A stretch of 39,503 nt of DNA. It comes from Bdellovibrionales bacterium (GTDB lineage: Bacteria; Bdellovibrionota; UBA1018). Position numbers and translations under genes: made by a program. The notes under the pieces were generated by a model. It made no database searches, had not been told where the DNA came from, and saw only the letters and a list, made by a program, of their open reading frames with translations. Below are positions 7,696 through 17,708 of the stretch, in pieces. Position 1 is the stretch's first letter. Every line of letters begins with the position of its first letter. The stretch is from positions 146,363-185,865 of the forward strand of contig JAEUWC010000029.1 of assembly GCA_016786465.1 (NCBI GenBank), read 5' to 3'.

Positions 7696-10020
7696 TTACT
7701 GCGTCACGGTGACTTCGAATTCGCGACGGCTGCTTCGTCCCTGATCGTCCACGGCTTGAACCACGTGCGTGCCCGGTCGGATCGGCCAGAAAAGTGCGCG
7801 GTCCGGTCGTGATTCTCCTAGATAAGCGTGATCAACGAACCAGTGAATTTTTTTGGCGTCGCCATCGGTGATTGCTGTCAACGGAAGGGTCTGTCCTTCT
7901 TGAATCGATTTTTCTTCTATCCGCAAAAGGTAAGAAAGCTGTTCGCGCGGAGAAGTGATCTGGGGATTTCGTCCGCTAGCGGACACGATTTCTTCACCGC
8001 AAGAAGAATCTAGAACCGGAACTTTCCTTCGGGGAAGGCCGGCGGCTGAAAAGATCTGAAGAATGTCGCTGGGCCAGACTTCGAAAATCTGCGGTTTCAT
8101 CCCCGGCCCAGGCCCGCAACCCCGCTTACCCGTGCGATCTGAAATCCAGTACTGTCGATGAACCGAACAAGGCTGAATCGGCGACTTGCCCGGGATGAAA
8201 AGGGATTCCACATGGTCTTTGCAATGCGGCCCTGGAAGGTGACCGGATTGACTGCAGACCTTCACTTTTGAAACCGCGGTGGAAAGTGTCGGAGAAATCC
8301 AGTTCTCTAAGCTTCGGTCCTGACTGCGAATTGCATCCACAATTCGAAAGAAAAGGGGTGCCGCTGCGTCGCGACCGTTGAAATTCGGATTCCCGGTCCC
8401 GTCAAAATTTCCAACCCACACGCCCAAGACATAGGGACCAAAAACACCCAGGCTCCAAGCGTCCCGAAACCCATGCGAAGTTCCCGTCTTCCAAGCCACC
8501 GGAAGCTGATCGCGCGACCATCCTTGGGTCAGACCCGTTCCCGGCGCGGCATTTTCCGTCAGCATCTGAAACAGTATCGCCGCGGCTTCTGGGCTGTACA
8601 ACTGGATCGGATCAGCCGGCTTTTCCTGATGGGTTTTTTCCAAACGAATCGGCAGGAAGTTTCCTTGATGCAGAATTGTCGCGTAAAGGCCGACCAATTC
8701 CTGAAGTGTCAGTTCAGATCCCCCAAGCGGAAGCGCGTAGCCGTAAAATTTTTCGGACTTCATTCGCGTGACTCCAGCCTTTTCTAAAAGCTGGTAAAGC
8801 CCCGCACCTGGCTTCAATTGCGAAAACAGACTGACCGCCGGAATGTTTCGGCTGCGGATCAATGCATCTTTTGCGGTCACCGGTCCATCAAACCCGCGAT
8901 CCGAATTTTCAGGATCAAAAGCACCAAAGCTAGTGGGCGAATCCTTTAAAACTGAATTTTCGTGGATCAATCCTTGATCCATGGCTAATGCGAAAACGAA
9001 GGGCTTTAAAGTCGACCCAGGCGACCGCTTCGAAGCCGCCCCGTTCACCTGGCCAAAGATTTCTTTTTGAAAGTACCCGGCCGATCCTACATAGGCTTGA
9101 ACTTCCATGCTTCGTGAATCCAAAAGAATCACGGAAGCATTTTGGATTCCGATCCCTTTTCGTCGATTCACTTCGGCTTGAACCAGTTTTTCGATCAGAT
9201 TCTGGGTCGGCAGATCGATCGTCAGTTGAACCCGGTCCCCTTCCCTTTTTGAAGCGACCCAGTCCACCAGATGAGGCGCTTCGAATGGAAGCGCTTCAGA
9301 AGTGAACGACTGAAAGTCCCAGGCCGAATTCAGGATTTTTTGGTCTTCGGGGTGCGCCTGTAACCAACGTGAAATCGCCTGCCTACGAACAGATCCGTCG
9401 GTGGCACGATGCAGGCCTCGGGAATTCGGATTCTGAGGAACTTCGACCAAAGCCAGACTTTGAAGAAGACCGATCTGACCCGGATCCCGATGAAAGTAAA
9501 TCAGGCTTGCGGCCCCGATTCCTTCGATGTTCGAACCAAATGGAAGAAGGTTCAAATACGCTTCCAGAATTTCATTCTTTGAATGGAAAACTTCCAAAGA
9601 AGTAGCATGAAAAATCTGCCGAATTTTTGCCCAAACCGATCGACCCCGAATTCCGTAAAGAAGCCTGGCCAGCTGCATGGTCAGCGTCGATCCCCCCTGG
9701 CGGGGACCTTTTGCAACAAACGTTCGAAACGCAGCGCGAATCAGCGATACCGGATTCACCCCAGGGTGAAAGCGAAAGTTCCGATCTTCCTTCAAAAGAA
9801 CCGCTTCAACAAACTGAGGCGCGATTTTTTCTAAGGGAAACCAGACCCGAAACTTATCGTCCTGGCTTAAGCTCAGCCGAAGAAGCTTTCCGTTTCGATC
9901 ATAGAAAGCCTGCGATGACGGGATTTGTGAACGAAGCGACGGCCTTGCGGCCCGAATGGCCACCAATGCAGTAACGCCTACAATTACAGCGATCAGTGTG
10001 TTCCGAAGCTTCGATCTCAT
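7696..10020 (-). CDS. pbpC: Penicillin-binding protein 1C (bifunctional transglycosylase/transpeptidase)
   Basis: The 774-aa protein has an N-terminal membrane anchor (residues 7-24), a GT51 transglycosylase domain, a transpeptidase domain and a C-terminal PBP1C-specific domain. In the GT51 domain the catalytic Glu is at 78 in EDRNF, with RQGGSTLTMQLARLL at 107-121. In the transpeptidase the SxxK Ser is at 336 in SPGSTLKP, SRN at 390-392 and KTGTSHGFRDAW from 511. The C-terminal domain (~690-774) ends with the beta-rich WFVDHAYLGES region. The enzyme polymerises and may cross-link peptidoglycan in the periplasm. The ATG at 10020 overlaps the stop of the upstream alpha-2-macroglobulin gene by 4 bp, the same pairing as E. 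coli yfhM-pbpC, where macroglobulin and PBP1C are thought to act together at cell-wall breaches. Confidence 0.96.
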   Translation of the reverse strand: MRSKLRNTLIAVIVGVTALVAIRAARPSLRSQIPSSQAFYDRNGKLLRLSLSQDDKFRVWFPLEKIAPQFVEAVLLKEDRNFRFHPGVNPVSLIRAAFRTFVAKGPRQGGSTLTMQLARLLYGIRGRSVWAKIRQIFHATSLEVFHSKNEILEAYLNLLPFGSNIEGIGAASLIYFHRDPGQIGLLQSLALVEVPQNPNSRGLHRATDGSVRRQAISRWLQAHPEDQKILNSAWDFQSFTSEALPFEAPHLVDWVASKREGDRVQLTIDLPTQNLIEKLVQAEVNRRKGIGIQNASVILLDSRSMEVQAYVGSAGYFQKEIFGQVNGAASKRSPGSTLKPFVFALAMDQGLIHENSVLKDSPTSFGAFDPENSDRGFDGPVTAKDALIRSRNIPAVSLFSQLKPGAGLYQLLEKAGVTRMKSEKFYGYALPLGGSELTLQELVGLYATILHQGNFLPIRLEKTHQEKPADPIQLYSPEAAAILFQMLTENAAPGTGLTQGWSRDQLPVAWKTGTSHGFRDAWSLGVFGPYVLGVWVGNFDGTGNPNFNGRDAAAPLFFRIVDAIRSQDRSLENWISPTLSTAVSKVKVCSQSGHLPGPHCKDHVESLFIPGKSPIQPCSVHRQYWISDRTGKRGCGPGPGMKPQIFEVWPSDILQIFSAAGLPRRKVPVLDSSCGEEIVSASGRNPQITSPREQLSYLLRIEEKSIQEGQTLPLTAITDGDAKKIHWFVDHAYLGESRPDRALFWPIRPGTHVVQAVDDQGRSSRREFEVTVTQ

Positions 10021-13000
10021 TTCGCCGGTAGGACCTCTATCTTCGTCGCTTCCGTCCTACCGTAAACTTCCCGTCGGTACATGTGCTCGACCGTACTGGC
10101 AGGAAACTGGAACGATCCCGAACTGACGGCCTTCAACTGATAGGTGAATTCTTCGATCACCCGTCCCACGGATCCGTAAAGAATCAGGCGGTCTTCTCGA
10201 GAATCCGTATAAACCGGAGAAAAGGACTGAAACTGGGGTTCATCTGCGTAAGCCGAAGCGATCCCAAAAATCCCCAGGCCCCCAGGCATCCGGTAAGACG
10301 CGCCTTCTTCGTAGCGCCCTTCTCCCTCGCCTTCGACTGCGGGAGAATACTCTGGCTCGGATCCGGATTCGGATCCGCCCACGGCTGGTGCGTTTGCACC
10401 TGTTCCGGAAAGAACGACCTGAAACCCAGCAGGGAAGCGAGCCACGGCAACCAAATCCGAAAGGTCTTGATCGATTCCGCGAAGACGAAGGTGGGCGGTG
10501 TAAGTCTCGCCCATTTTCGCCTTAGAAACTCGAGATCCGTCAGCATCCGTTAAGAAGTGATCGATCTCGATTCCTTTTTTGACCAAAGTCGTTGAAGGTG
10601 CCGAATCGTAACCGGATTCGACCCACTGGTAAAAAACTGGAAGATCTGAACTTCTCTTTACCTTTCCAGCGATTGCGGCCAAATCTACGGTTCCGCTTCG
10701 AACTTGATCGCCCTTCAGCGTCACGGGTTCCCACTTCGTACCCAGCTTCTGCTGAACTTCTGCGGAAGCCAAGGATCCTTCTTTCACCACACGCCTAGAA
10801 ACTTCGTCCAGGCCCAAGACCATATAGGCCGACCCAAAAGTCGTATAGGTCTGCTTTTCAATTCCCTTGGCCAAAGCCAGCATCCACTTCGGATCCAGAT
10901 CCGAAAGCTTCGACGGAAAAACCTGTGCGACCATTTCAAGCGTCACCCCCTGTGCCGCCGTCAGATCCCAATAGTCACCGGTTTCGAAGGCTTCGAGCTT
11001 TTCTTTCTTGAAAGGATTGTACCGACCAAAAAGTTCGGCGGCCTTCGCGTCCTGTTTGTAAAGTTGGTAAGTCGCTGCCATGAACAAAGATGTCAGATCC
11101 TTCTTCCAATTCTTCATTTCGGATTCCGACCCTGCCTTTTCCAAGACATCATTTAGGTCGACTAGTTCTGCATTCAAAACATGTCCGCTTCTGGCCAACA
11201 CATAAAGTTCGTAAGCCATCAAACGGGCTTGCTTCATCGAAGTCGGGGCGCGCTCAAAGAAACGATTCTTCAGATAATTGACCAATCGCCCCTGAAGATC
11301 CGTTCCGAAATTCTGACCCTTTTCCTTTGCAACCTGAAGGAAATGCAAAGCATAGGCCGTATAGAATTCGTTCACGCTTCCTGAACGTGCAAAGGGTTGC
11401 ATTCCCCCGCCAGAAGACTCGCGGCTACGCACTTCTGCTTTGATCTTTTCAAAGGTCTTGGTGTTTTCGTCCGACCAAGTCTTGAAGTCCGGGTGATTTT
11501 TCAAAAGCATTGCCGACATCGCGCGACTGATCAACTGTTCGGTGCAATCAAAAGCATAACCCGCTAGATAGCGTGCCATTCCGTGAACCAGGCCAATGGG
11601 CTGCCCAGAAACTGCGACTGACTTGGATGCGAATTCCACATAAAGCTTTCGCGAAAGCGAAACTTCCTTTTCTTGTCCATCCACAAAGCCCACCTGAACC
11701 TGCGTTTCAAAGGGGGCAGAAGGCAAAAGGCTTAGTTCCTGAGTCACCTTGGCCCCTTTGTTTCCGTGCGAAGCCTTGAATTCGATCTTTCCAATTCCCA
11801 GTCGATTCAATGCCTTCATCCGAAAATGCGCTACACCCTGACGTTCTTCTTCGACTTCGATTTCCTTTTCCGACGGACCTACGACTTCAAGACCATTTGT
11901 TCCGTGAACCGAAACCTTGATCTTTGTCGCCTTTCCAGATCCCTTGATCTGATTGCCCACGGGAACGGAAACGTCGAATTCATCGCCCGGCATCGCAAAA
12001 AGCGGCGCGACTGGCGACAGAATCAGGTCCCCACGAACCCAGGTCGACGCTTCGCCAACCCCAACTGCGGCAGCGCTTGCTGCAACCGCATAGATTCGAA
12101 TCTGTCCGTTGAAGTATTCTGGAACCGTGTATGAAAAGCTCTTGGCTTCTGGTCCTGCAGACACAACTCCGGACCAGAAAACCACCGGAAGATCCGTCTT
12201 ACGACGAAAGGGGTTCATCCCTTTTCCAGCCCCCATGCCTTCGCCACCCCCGGCGGCGGATGCGGCCTTCAGTACGGAATATTCAGGCAGAATCAGATCC
12301 AGAATCTGGGTCGTCGTCACTCCTAGCTGCTTTTTCACAAAGAAGTACGACAAAGGATCCGGCTTTTTATACGCAGCAACCTGTAAGATCCCTTCGTCCA
12401 CACCAAACAAAATCAGCTGGGAAGCCTGCGAAGCCTTGTACTTCACCGTGACTTTTTCTCCGGGTTTCACCAGTTCCGGTGACTTCAGATCTACCGAAAT
12501 CATGCGACGTTTCTTACTGACTGAAAAAGGCACCACGCCGTAACTTAGGGGACTTGTAAAAATTTCGTGCGACGAAGCGTCCCGGATAAAATTGACGTGA
12601 ACGTATGCGTTTCCGTCTAGGTCATTGGGAACGCGGATCCGTTGAACGGTGCTGGTCGCAGAAGTTTTGAACCACTTTGTGGCGTGTGTTTTTTCTCTTT
12701 CAATCGTGATCAGCCCCGCACCGACGTAAGGTGCGGTGATCTGCATTTCAATTTCTTCACCGGGCTCGAAGTCACTTTTCGCAAGCTTGATCTGAAGTTC
12801 CGAATTTTTCTCTAATCGGGCAAGAACGTTGTTCTCTCCAATCACTGTGTACTCGATTTTCAAATCTTCGCGGTTATCCGATTTCTGAAGAACCACTTGA
12901 AAGGTTCCAGCTTGATCGGTCTTCAAATCGATTTTCAGACCCGAACCCAGAATCTTCGCCTTGGATTTCGAAACGGGAATGATCTTCTTGGACGACTGAT

Positions 13001-16000
13001 ATCGGTAAACTCCGTCGGTGTCTTTGGACAGAACGGAAACCATACGCACTTCTTCCACTTTTACCGTCATCCCATCTAGGTCCGTGGGTGTCAGATCCGG
13101 CCCAAGCGCCAGAATATGAACCGACGCGTCCGCTTTCAGTTTTAGGTAGTCCAAGTGGGAACTGGATTTGTAACCTAGAATGTAAGCCAGCGGCGAAACC
13201 AGGGTGGTCGAACGGGTCATCACGCTTCGCCCCCCTTCGGTTGAAAAACCTTCAGCGGTAAAAGCCAGACGATAGGTTCCTTCGTCAAACTTTGACAGAT
13301 CGATCGGGAACTCAACTTCACCTTTTGAATCCGTGCTCAGGTCGCCCAGTTTTTCGACGTAAGACTTTTCGTTCTTTCCTGGATTAAAGAATACATAGTC
13401 GCGAAACGCAGGTACCGTCGGGAAAGCAGGCGTCAACGTGAAGCTTCCTGCGATCCGATTTCCTACGGCCGCAATTCCGTACAGATTTCGTAACCCCACC
13501 CAACCCTTCAAGCCGGATGGCTGAACCCAGCCTTCATGCTTCTTGCCGGTCTGACTTAAGGACGACTGAATCTTCAGGGTGTCCGGAAGAAATTCTTCGA
13601 CGCGAACCGAAGTACTGCCCAAAAGGGTCTTCGATTCTTTCTTCTTTTTCTTTTTCTTGCCGCTAGGGTCCGACCCCTTCTCTTCCTCGATCAGACTCAT
13701 TTCGACTTCGTAACGACCTGTGGGGGAAGATTCCTGGGTCTTGAAAGAAAAGGCCGAAAACCCGCTAGCGGCCAGTTTGATTCTTTCTTTGAAAACCGCC
13801 ACTCCCCGCGGATCCCGAATCAGCGTTTCAACAGGAACGCCGCCGTGAAGAGCCGACCAGGATTCGGATTTGACGATGTAAGCCAGTTTCATTTCTTCAC
13901 CGGGGCGATAGATCCCACGGTCTGAAAACAGATAGGCCCGAAGCGCGTTCTTGGACGTCGCATTTGTTTCGCCACCCGTATCAAAGCGATGAAGATTGAT
14001 GCGGCGATCCCTTGGATCGGTCGTTAAAAAAGACATGTCCTCGCCCTGATGAACGACGAATCCAACTGGGAATTTTTCGTTCTTCAGGCCCTGAAACCCA
14101 GGAAAGCTGGCGCGCCCACTTTCGCTAGTCGTCATCGAAAACACGCTTAGACCGTTCTTACCGATCACATCCACGCGCGCACCGACGACGGGATTACCGG
14201 TACGAATGGATTGAACAAAGACATCACGGCTACCGTCAGAATTGGCTTTCGCGACAATCCCTAAATCACTGATCTGAAGCAGTCTTGCGTCCATTCTTTG
14301 TGGATTTCGACTGTCATCATCCAACTTTAAAAGTTCGACGTGAAAAATTCCGCGTGTCCCGTGTTTGGAATGAATGTACTTCGAAAGATCCAAAGCCCGG
14401 TACTGAAGTCGTCCGCCTTCAGTCGGATCCCCTGGTGGAATATCGACGGTGAAATCTTCTTGAAAGGTTTCCGAAATGTTTTCGTAATTAAAGTTGTAGC
14501 TGGCTTGAAAGTACGGCTTCGTGAAGTCGCCGTACGTCTGAGTGATCAAATGAACCACGTCATCCGACTTCACGCGCGAAAGTTTGACCCGGTACTTGCT
14601 GACCCCGCGAACTGCGATTCCAAGCTTCTTTTCGCCACCCATCGAAAGCAGGCCACCATTCTGTTGAATTTGCAGCAAAGGCGGAAATTCGGGAACCGTA
14701 CGAACGTCCGAAAATCCCAAGGCCATTTCGTACTCGCCCGCTGACCGCAGCCCTTTCTGAATCTGAATCAAAAGCGTTTTCTTCACGGGTTCTTGAAATT
14801 TGAAACTGAAGATCTTGGATGCGTCCCGTTCATTTGGAATCAGTTCTAGTTCGACTTCTTTCGCCTGCTTCATCTGTTCAGGCGTGATGCTGGACGGGTG
14901 GGTGTATTCTTCGATTTCTCCGTCTTCATTTTTCTTAAAGGGCAGCGCCAGGACTTTCAGTGACTTTCGAAATTCAGGTTCTGAAACTTCGTCGGTCAAA
15001 ACGATCGAAAGAACCTGATCGGTGTCTAACTTTTCGTTAGGAATCAAAGTGATTTCTGCCGAATCGACTTTGAAGAATGTTTTGCGACCGGGAACCAGAA
15101 TCTTCGCTTCGCTTGATTTATTTGGGCTGCTGCTGCTGCCCGCCGCTTGAAAATCGCGATCGATCTTCACTTCGATTTCGGTGTCTTTTTCCGGCATCGG
15201 AATGATTTCTGACTTTAAATAGGCTTCGAAATTATTCTTCCCAAAGCTCACGTCGACAGGAATCTTGCGCAAAGAACCTGACATTTTCATTGAAACTTCG
15301 TCTTTGAAAGATTCGGGATCCACGGGATGGCTAAACCCAACATGGACAATGGCCCGCTTTTCTTTTCGGTTTTCTGGATTTTGGTAGAACTCGCTTTTCA
15401 CGATATCGAACTTGAATTCCTGGGTCTTGAATTCGACTTCGTAATCCTTGAACTTTGAATCGGGTGAAAAAAGCTTGGGCTGAAAGTAAACTTCGTACTG
15501 TTCTGCAACCTTCCAAGCTTCGGTCGGCGTGAATTCAATCGACCCGTTGTTGACCCATTTCCAATAACCCGCGATTTTTGGGCTAATTGAAATCAGATTG
15601 GGGTCGATTTCCTTTTTGGATTTGATGTTGGCAACACTTGAAGAAAACCGAAACTGGACTGCGGGATGTTTTTCCGGAAAATCCTTAGACGGGCTAGAAG
15701 GTCCCGAAACTTCGATGCGAACGTAGTCCGGCTGCGGAAGATTTGAATACCATTCATAGCCGTAGTAACCCCCGGTTCCGACGCCTGCAGTTCCAAGCAA
15801 GATTCCAACCGTTAGCCATCGATGGGCCAAAACCCAGCTTTTCGATTTCGTCCACGCGCGGGTCAACCAGCCCGGCGCAACCCATCCAAACGAAAAACTT
15901 CCGAAAATCTTTCCGGGCCACGGCGCAAGAAACTGAACCGTTTTGCGAAATGCAGGGGCAATGATGGAAAGAATTTTTTTAAGCTTTTCCAGCTGATTTT

Positions 16001-16007
16001 TTAGCAT
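10017..16007 (-). CDS. Bacterial alpha-2-macroglobulin, thioester type (YfhM-like)
   Basis: The 1996-aa protein is a large multi-domain macroglobulin. It has an N-terminal membrane segment (about residues 62-85) with no lipobox, so it is probably a signal-anchored periplasmic protein rather than the lipoprotein of E. coli. Then come several MG-type beta domains (including a YLFSDRGIYRPGEEMKLAYI motif, a family hallmark), a TED domain with the thioester motif CTEQ (Cys at residue 1488), and C-terminal receptor-like domains. The intact thioester implies covalent trapping of attacking proteases. It exceeds the E. coli protein (1653 aa), through the N-terminal extension, a poly-Lys linker near 790 and a Gly/Glu-rich insert near 1870-1905. 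It has its own promoter and is coupled to pbpC by a 4-bp overlap. Confidence 0.95.
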   Translation of the reverse strand: MLKNQLEKLKKILSIIAPAFRKTVQFLAPWPGKIFGSFSFGWVAPGWLTRAWTKSKSWVLAHRWLTVGILLGTAGVGTGGYYGYEWYSNLPQPDYVRIEVSGPSSPSKDFPEKHPAVQFRFSSSVANIKSKKEIDPNLISISPKIAGYWKWVNNGSIEFTPTEAWKVAEQYEVYFQPKLFSPDSKFKDYEVEFKTQEFKFDIVKSEFYQNPENRKEKRAIVHVGFSHPVDPESFKDEVSMKMSGSLRKIPVDVSFGKNNFEAYLKSEIIPMPEKDTEIEVKIDRDFQAAGSSSSPNKSSEAKILVPGRKTFFKVDSAEITLIPNEKLDTDQVLSIVLTDEVSEPEFRKSLKVLALPFKKNEDGEIEEYTHPSSITPEQMKQAKEVELELIPNERDASKIFSFKFQEPVKKTLLIQIQKGLRSAGEYEMALGFSDVRTVPEFPPLLQIQQNGGLLSMGGEKKLGIAVRGVSKYRVKLSRVKSDDVVHLITQTYGDFTKPYFQASYNFNYENISETFQEDFTVDIPPGDPTEGGRLQYRALDLSKYIHSKHGTRGIFHVELLKLDDDSRNPQRMDARLLQISDLGIVAKANSDGSRDVFVQSIRTGNPVVGARVDVIGKNGLSVFSMTTSESGRASFPGFQGLKNEKFPVGFVVHQGEDMSFLTTDPRDRRINLHRFDTGGETNATSKNALRAYLFSDRGIYRPGEEMKLAYIVKSESWSALHGGVPVETLIRDPRGVAVFKERIKLAASGFSAFSFKTQESSPTGRYEVEMSLIEEEKGSDPSGKKKKKKKESKTLLGSTSVRVEEFLPDTLKIQSSLSQTGKKHEGWVQPSGLKGWVGLRNLYGIAAVGNRIAGSFTLTPAFPTVPAFRDYVFFNPGKNEKSYVEKLGDLSTDSKGEVEFPIDLSKFDEGTYRLAFTAEGFSTEGGRSVMTRSTTLVSPLAYILGYKSSSHLDYLKLKADASVHILALGPDLTPTDLDGMTVKVEEVRMVSVLSKDTDGVYRYQSSKKIIPVSKSKAKILGSGLKIDLKTDQAGTFQVVLQKSDNREDLKIEYTVIGENNVLARLEKNSELQIKLAKSDFEPGEEIEMQITAPYVGAGLITIEREKTHATKWFKTSATSTVQRIRVPNDLDGNAYVHVNFIRDASSHEIFTSPLSYGVVPFSVSKKRRMISVDLKSPELVKPGEKVTVKYKASQASQLILFGVDEGILQVAAYKKPDPLSYFFVKKQLGVTTTQILDLILPEYSVLKAASAAGGGEGMGAGKGMNPFRRKTDLPVVFWSGVVSAGPEAKSFSYTVPEYFNGQIRIYAVAASAAAVGVGEASTWVRGDLILSPVAPLFAMPGDEFDVSVPVGNQIKGSGKATKIKVSVHGTNGLEVVGPSEKEIEVEEERQGVAHFRMKALNRLGIGKIEFKASHGNKGAKVTQELSLLPSAPFETQVQVGFVDGQEKEVSLSRKLYVEFASKSVAVSGQPIGLVHGMARYLAGYAFDCTEQLISRAMSAMLLKNHPDFKTWSDENTKTFEKIKAEVRSRESSGGGMQPFARSGSVNEFYTAYALHFLQVAKEKGQNFGTDLQGRLVNYLKNRFFERAPTSMKQARLMAYELYVLARSGHVLNAELVDLNDVLEKAGSESEMKNWKKDLTSLFMAATYQLYKQDAKAAELFGRYNPFKKEKLEAFETGDYWDLTAAQGVTLEMVAQVFPSKLSDLDPKWMLALAKGIEKQTYTTFGSAYMVLGLDEVSRRVVKEGSLASAEVQQKLGTKWEPVTLKGDQVRSGTVDLAAIAGKVKRSSDLPVFYQWVESGYDSAPSTTLVKKGIEIDHFLTDADGSRVSKAKMGETYTAHLRLRGIDQDLSDLVAVARFPAGFQVVLSGTGANAPAVGGSESGSEPEYSPAVEGEGEGRYEEGASYRMPGGLGIFGIASAYADEPQFQSFSPVYTDSREDRLILYGSVGRVIEEFTYQLKAVSSGSFQFPASTVEHMYRREVYGRTEATKIEVLPAK
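13665..13678. repeat. Degenerate copy of the AGGGGTC palindrome inside the macroglobulin gene
   Basis: On the minus strand the sequence reads AGGGGTCGGACCCT, differing only slightly from the 7673-7687 palindrome. It encodes KGSDP, next to the poly-lysine linker, a probable surface loop tolerant of insertion. Confidence 0.5.
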
Positions 16008-16013
16008 TCCCAG

Positions 16014-16042
16014 ATCTAATCACTGGTTTTTGCAGGGTTCAA
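16014..16042 (-). promoter_or_regulatory. Near-leaderless promoter of the macroglobulin-pbpC operon
   Basis: Read on the minus strand: TTGAAC (16042-16037), 17-nt spacer, TTAGAT (16019-16014), then CTGGGA and the ATG at 16007. The predicted transcript start lies at or next to the initiation codon. There is no room for a standard Shine-Dalgarno site in a normal leader. Confidence 0.6.
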
Positions 16043-16105
16043 TCTCGCCGAAAAGCCACCATCCTTTTTGATCCGACGGAATCGTGAGAAGAATCGAGTA
16101 GAAAC

Positions 16106-17689
16106 TTAACTCGACGGGCCAAAAACTCGAAAAGCTGGGATCCAACCTTTCGAAGCGCCCACAGCTAAAACCCCGCCCATCAGTGCGCCCGCGATCCCAT
16201 GTCCCGCCGCATCGGTTCCGCAAAGGTAAAGGCCGGGGACATCGGTCTGTGGCCGAAACAGACCGGATTCATAGCGCGAACGAATCGGCGCCCCACCATA
16301 AATCGCTCCGCGGCGGTGCGAACTGTAATGTTCAATCGTCAACGGCGTGGCCAGTTCCTGAAAATCGACCAAAGCTCGAAAACCCGGGATGTGCTTTTCC
16401 GCAAGGATCAGCAATCCTTCCGTCATTCGGGCCTTCAAAGCCACGTAGTCTTCCCCGCGCTTGGACTTCGACGTTCCGTTCCAGTTCTTGAAAGCATCGC
16501 GACTGACCACGGCCATGATTTCAGCCGTCACAAGCCCTGGCTTCGCCCCGGGGTCCTTTAAAGAAGGAAACGACAAATAGGCCGCCCACGCCTTTCCGTC
16601 TAAAAGTTCATCGCGTCGGACCCACGCTTCTTCAGAATCCAAGGACTCAACATCGCAAAGCCAATAGTTTTCGCCTTCGACCTTCTGAACGCTGCCAGGG
16701 CGCGTAGGCGATTCTCGAAGCCCCAAGTACAAAGTCACGACCGTGAATTCCGGGGTTTTAAAAACGTCCTTCGCGCCTTCTGGCATCGGCTTTTGCAGAA
16801 GATCCTCGTAAGTGCGTTGAAGCCCGATATTCGAATAAATCCAGGGTGCGCGATAAGTTTTTCCGTCTGCCGTTTCAACGCCCACTGCGCGTCCGCCTTC
16901 GGTCAGGATCTTCTTCACTTCGGTTTTCAGCTGGATCACTCCGCCCGCTTTTTCAATAATCCCGCGAACAGCCGTGCCGATCGTCGAAGACCCACCCTTG
17001 GGGTAATAAGCACCTTCCCAGTAATGTTCTGCGATGATGGCTTGGGTGACAAAGGGGCATTCGGATGGAGCAACCCCATGGTCCCACCAGAAATACGAAA
17101 GCGCCAATCGAAGGCCGGGATCCTGAAAATGTGTTTTTAGATAGTCACCGTAGTTTCCTAGCGCCAGTCGACGTCCAGGTGCGCGAAGAAGCGTCGACCA
17201 GGGTCCTTTGGGGAAATTCTGCGCCATCTGGTTACGCATCATCCAGCCTTGGGCGCTTTGGACGTCTTTAAAGTAACGGCGAATGGCTTTTTCTTCGGCG
17301 GGAAAGCGCTGAATCAGTTCGGCCAGGAAACGATCGCGTCCCTTGGGGACCGAAAGTTGAAATCCCGGAAAGGAAACCCGGTCAAAACAATCTGGCATGG
17401 GCGACCATTCGACGGCACCGCCTGTGACGGCGTCCATGGCGTTTCGGACCGGGGCACCTTTGTGCATCTGGCCGACGTAGTGAAGCCCGACATCGAATTC
17501 GTATTTTTGGTCGGGGTCGGTGGCACCGGGCTTGGGCCGTTTGAAAATGTGGGTGAATCCGCCCAGTTTTCCGTGCTTTTCTAAAAGCAAAACACGCGCG
17601 CCAAACCGACTGGAAAGAAGTGAAGCAACGGTCATGCCCCCCATTCCCGACCCAACGATGATGGCGTCAAAATTCGAAGTTGCTTCCAT
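16106..17689 (-). CDS. FAD-dependent oxidoreductase, RetSat/CrtI-like (NAD(P)/FAD-dependent)
   Basis: The 527-aa protein has an N-terminal Rossmann motif (GSGMGG at 13-18) with a Glu-ending second strand (RVLLLEKHGKLGGFTH), as in phytoene desaturases, carotenoid isomerases and all-trans-retinol 13,14-reductases. A C-terminal FAD motif reads PGLYLCGTDAAGHGIAGALM. The YEFDVGLHYVGQMH segment and the overall length fit the RetSat/CrtO side of the family better than amine oxidases. The likely substrate is a polyene or other hydrophobic isoprenoid, but no other carotenoid genes are nearby, so this is open. Start: ATG at 17689 with AAGGAA just upstream. It is divergent from the YkgJ-like gene 28 bp away and separated from the macroglobulin gene by a 98-bp gap containing that gene's promoter. 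Confidence 0.85.
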   Translation of the reverse strand: MEATSNFDAIIVGSGMGGMTVASLLSSRFGARVLLLEKHGKLGGFTHIFKRPKPGATDPDQKYEFDVGLHYVGQMHKGAPVRNAMDAVTGGAVEWSPMPDCFDRVSFPGFQLSVPKGRDRFLAELIQRFPAEEKAIRRYFKDVQSAQGWMMRNQMAQNFPKGPWSTLLRAPGRRLALGNYGDYLKTHFQDPGLRLALSYFWWDHGVAPSECPFVTQAIIAEHYWEGAYYPKGGSSTIGTAVRGIIEKAGGVIQLKTEVKKILTEGGRAVGVETADGKTYRAPWIYSNIGLQRTYEDLLQKPMPEGAKDVFKTPEFTVVTLYLGLRESPTRPGSVQKVEGENYWLCDVESLDSEEAWVRRDELLDGKAWAAYLSFPSLKDPGAKPGLVTAEIMAVVSRDAFKNWNGTSKSKRGEDYVALKARMTEGLLILAEKHIPGFRALVDFQELATPLTIEHYSSHRRGAIYGGAPIRSRYESGLFRPQTDVPGLYLCGTDAAGHGIAGALMGGVLAVGASKGWIPAFRVFGPSS

Positions 17690-17708
17690 TTCCTTTCATC
17701 CATACCCT
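17680..17708 (+). promoter_or_regulatory. Candidate promoter for the YkgJ-like gene
   Basis: TTGCTT (17680-17685), 17 nt, TACCCT (17703-17708), then 9 nt to the ATG at 17718. The -35 lies inside the first codons of the divergent oxidoreductase gene. Match to consensus is moderate; supported mainly by the same layout elsewhere in the window. Confidence 0.35.

Noticed and set aside
13630-13662. A/G-rich poly-lysine tract in the macroglobulin gene as a phase-variable slippage site
   Set aside because: It contains mixed AAA and AAG codons with no homopolymer longer than about five bases, so frequent slippage is unlikely.
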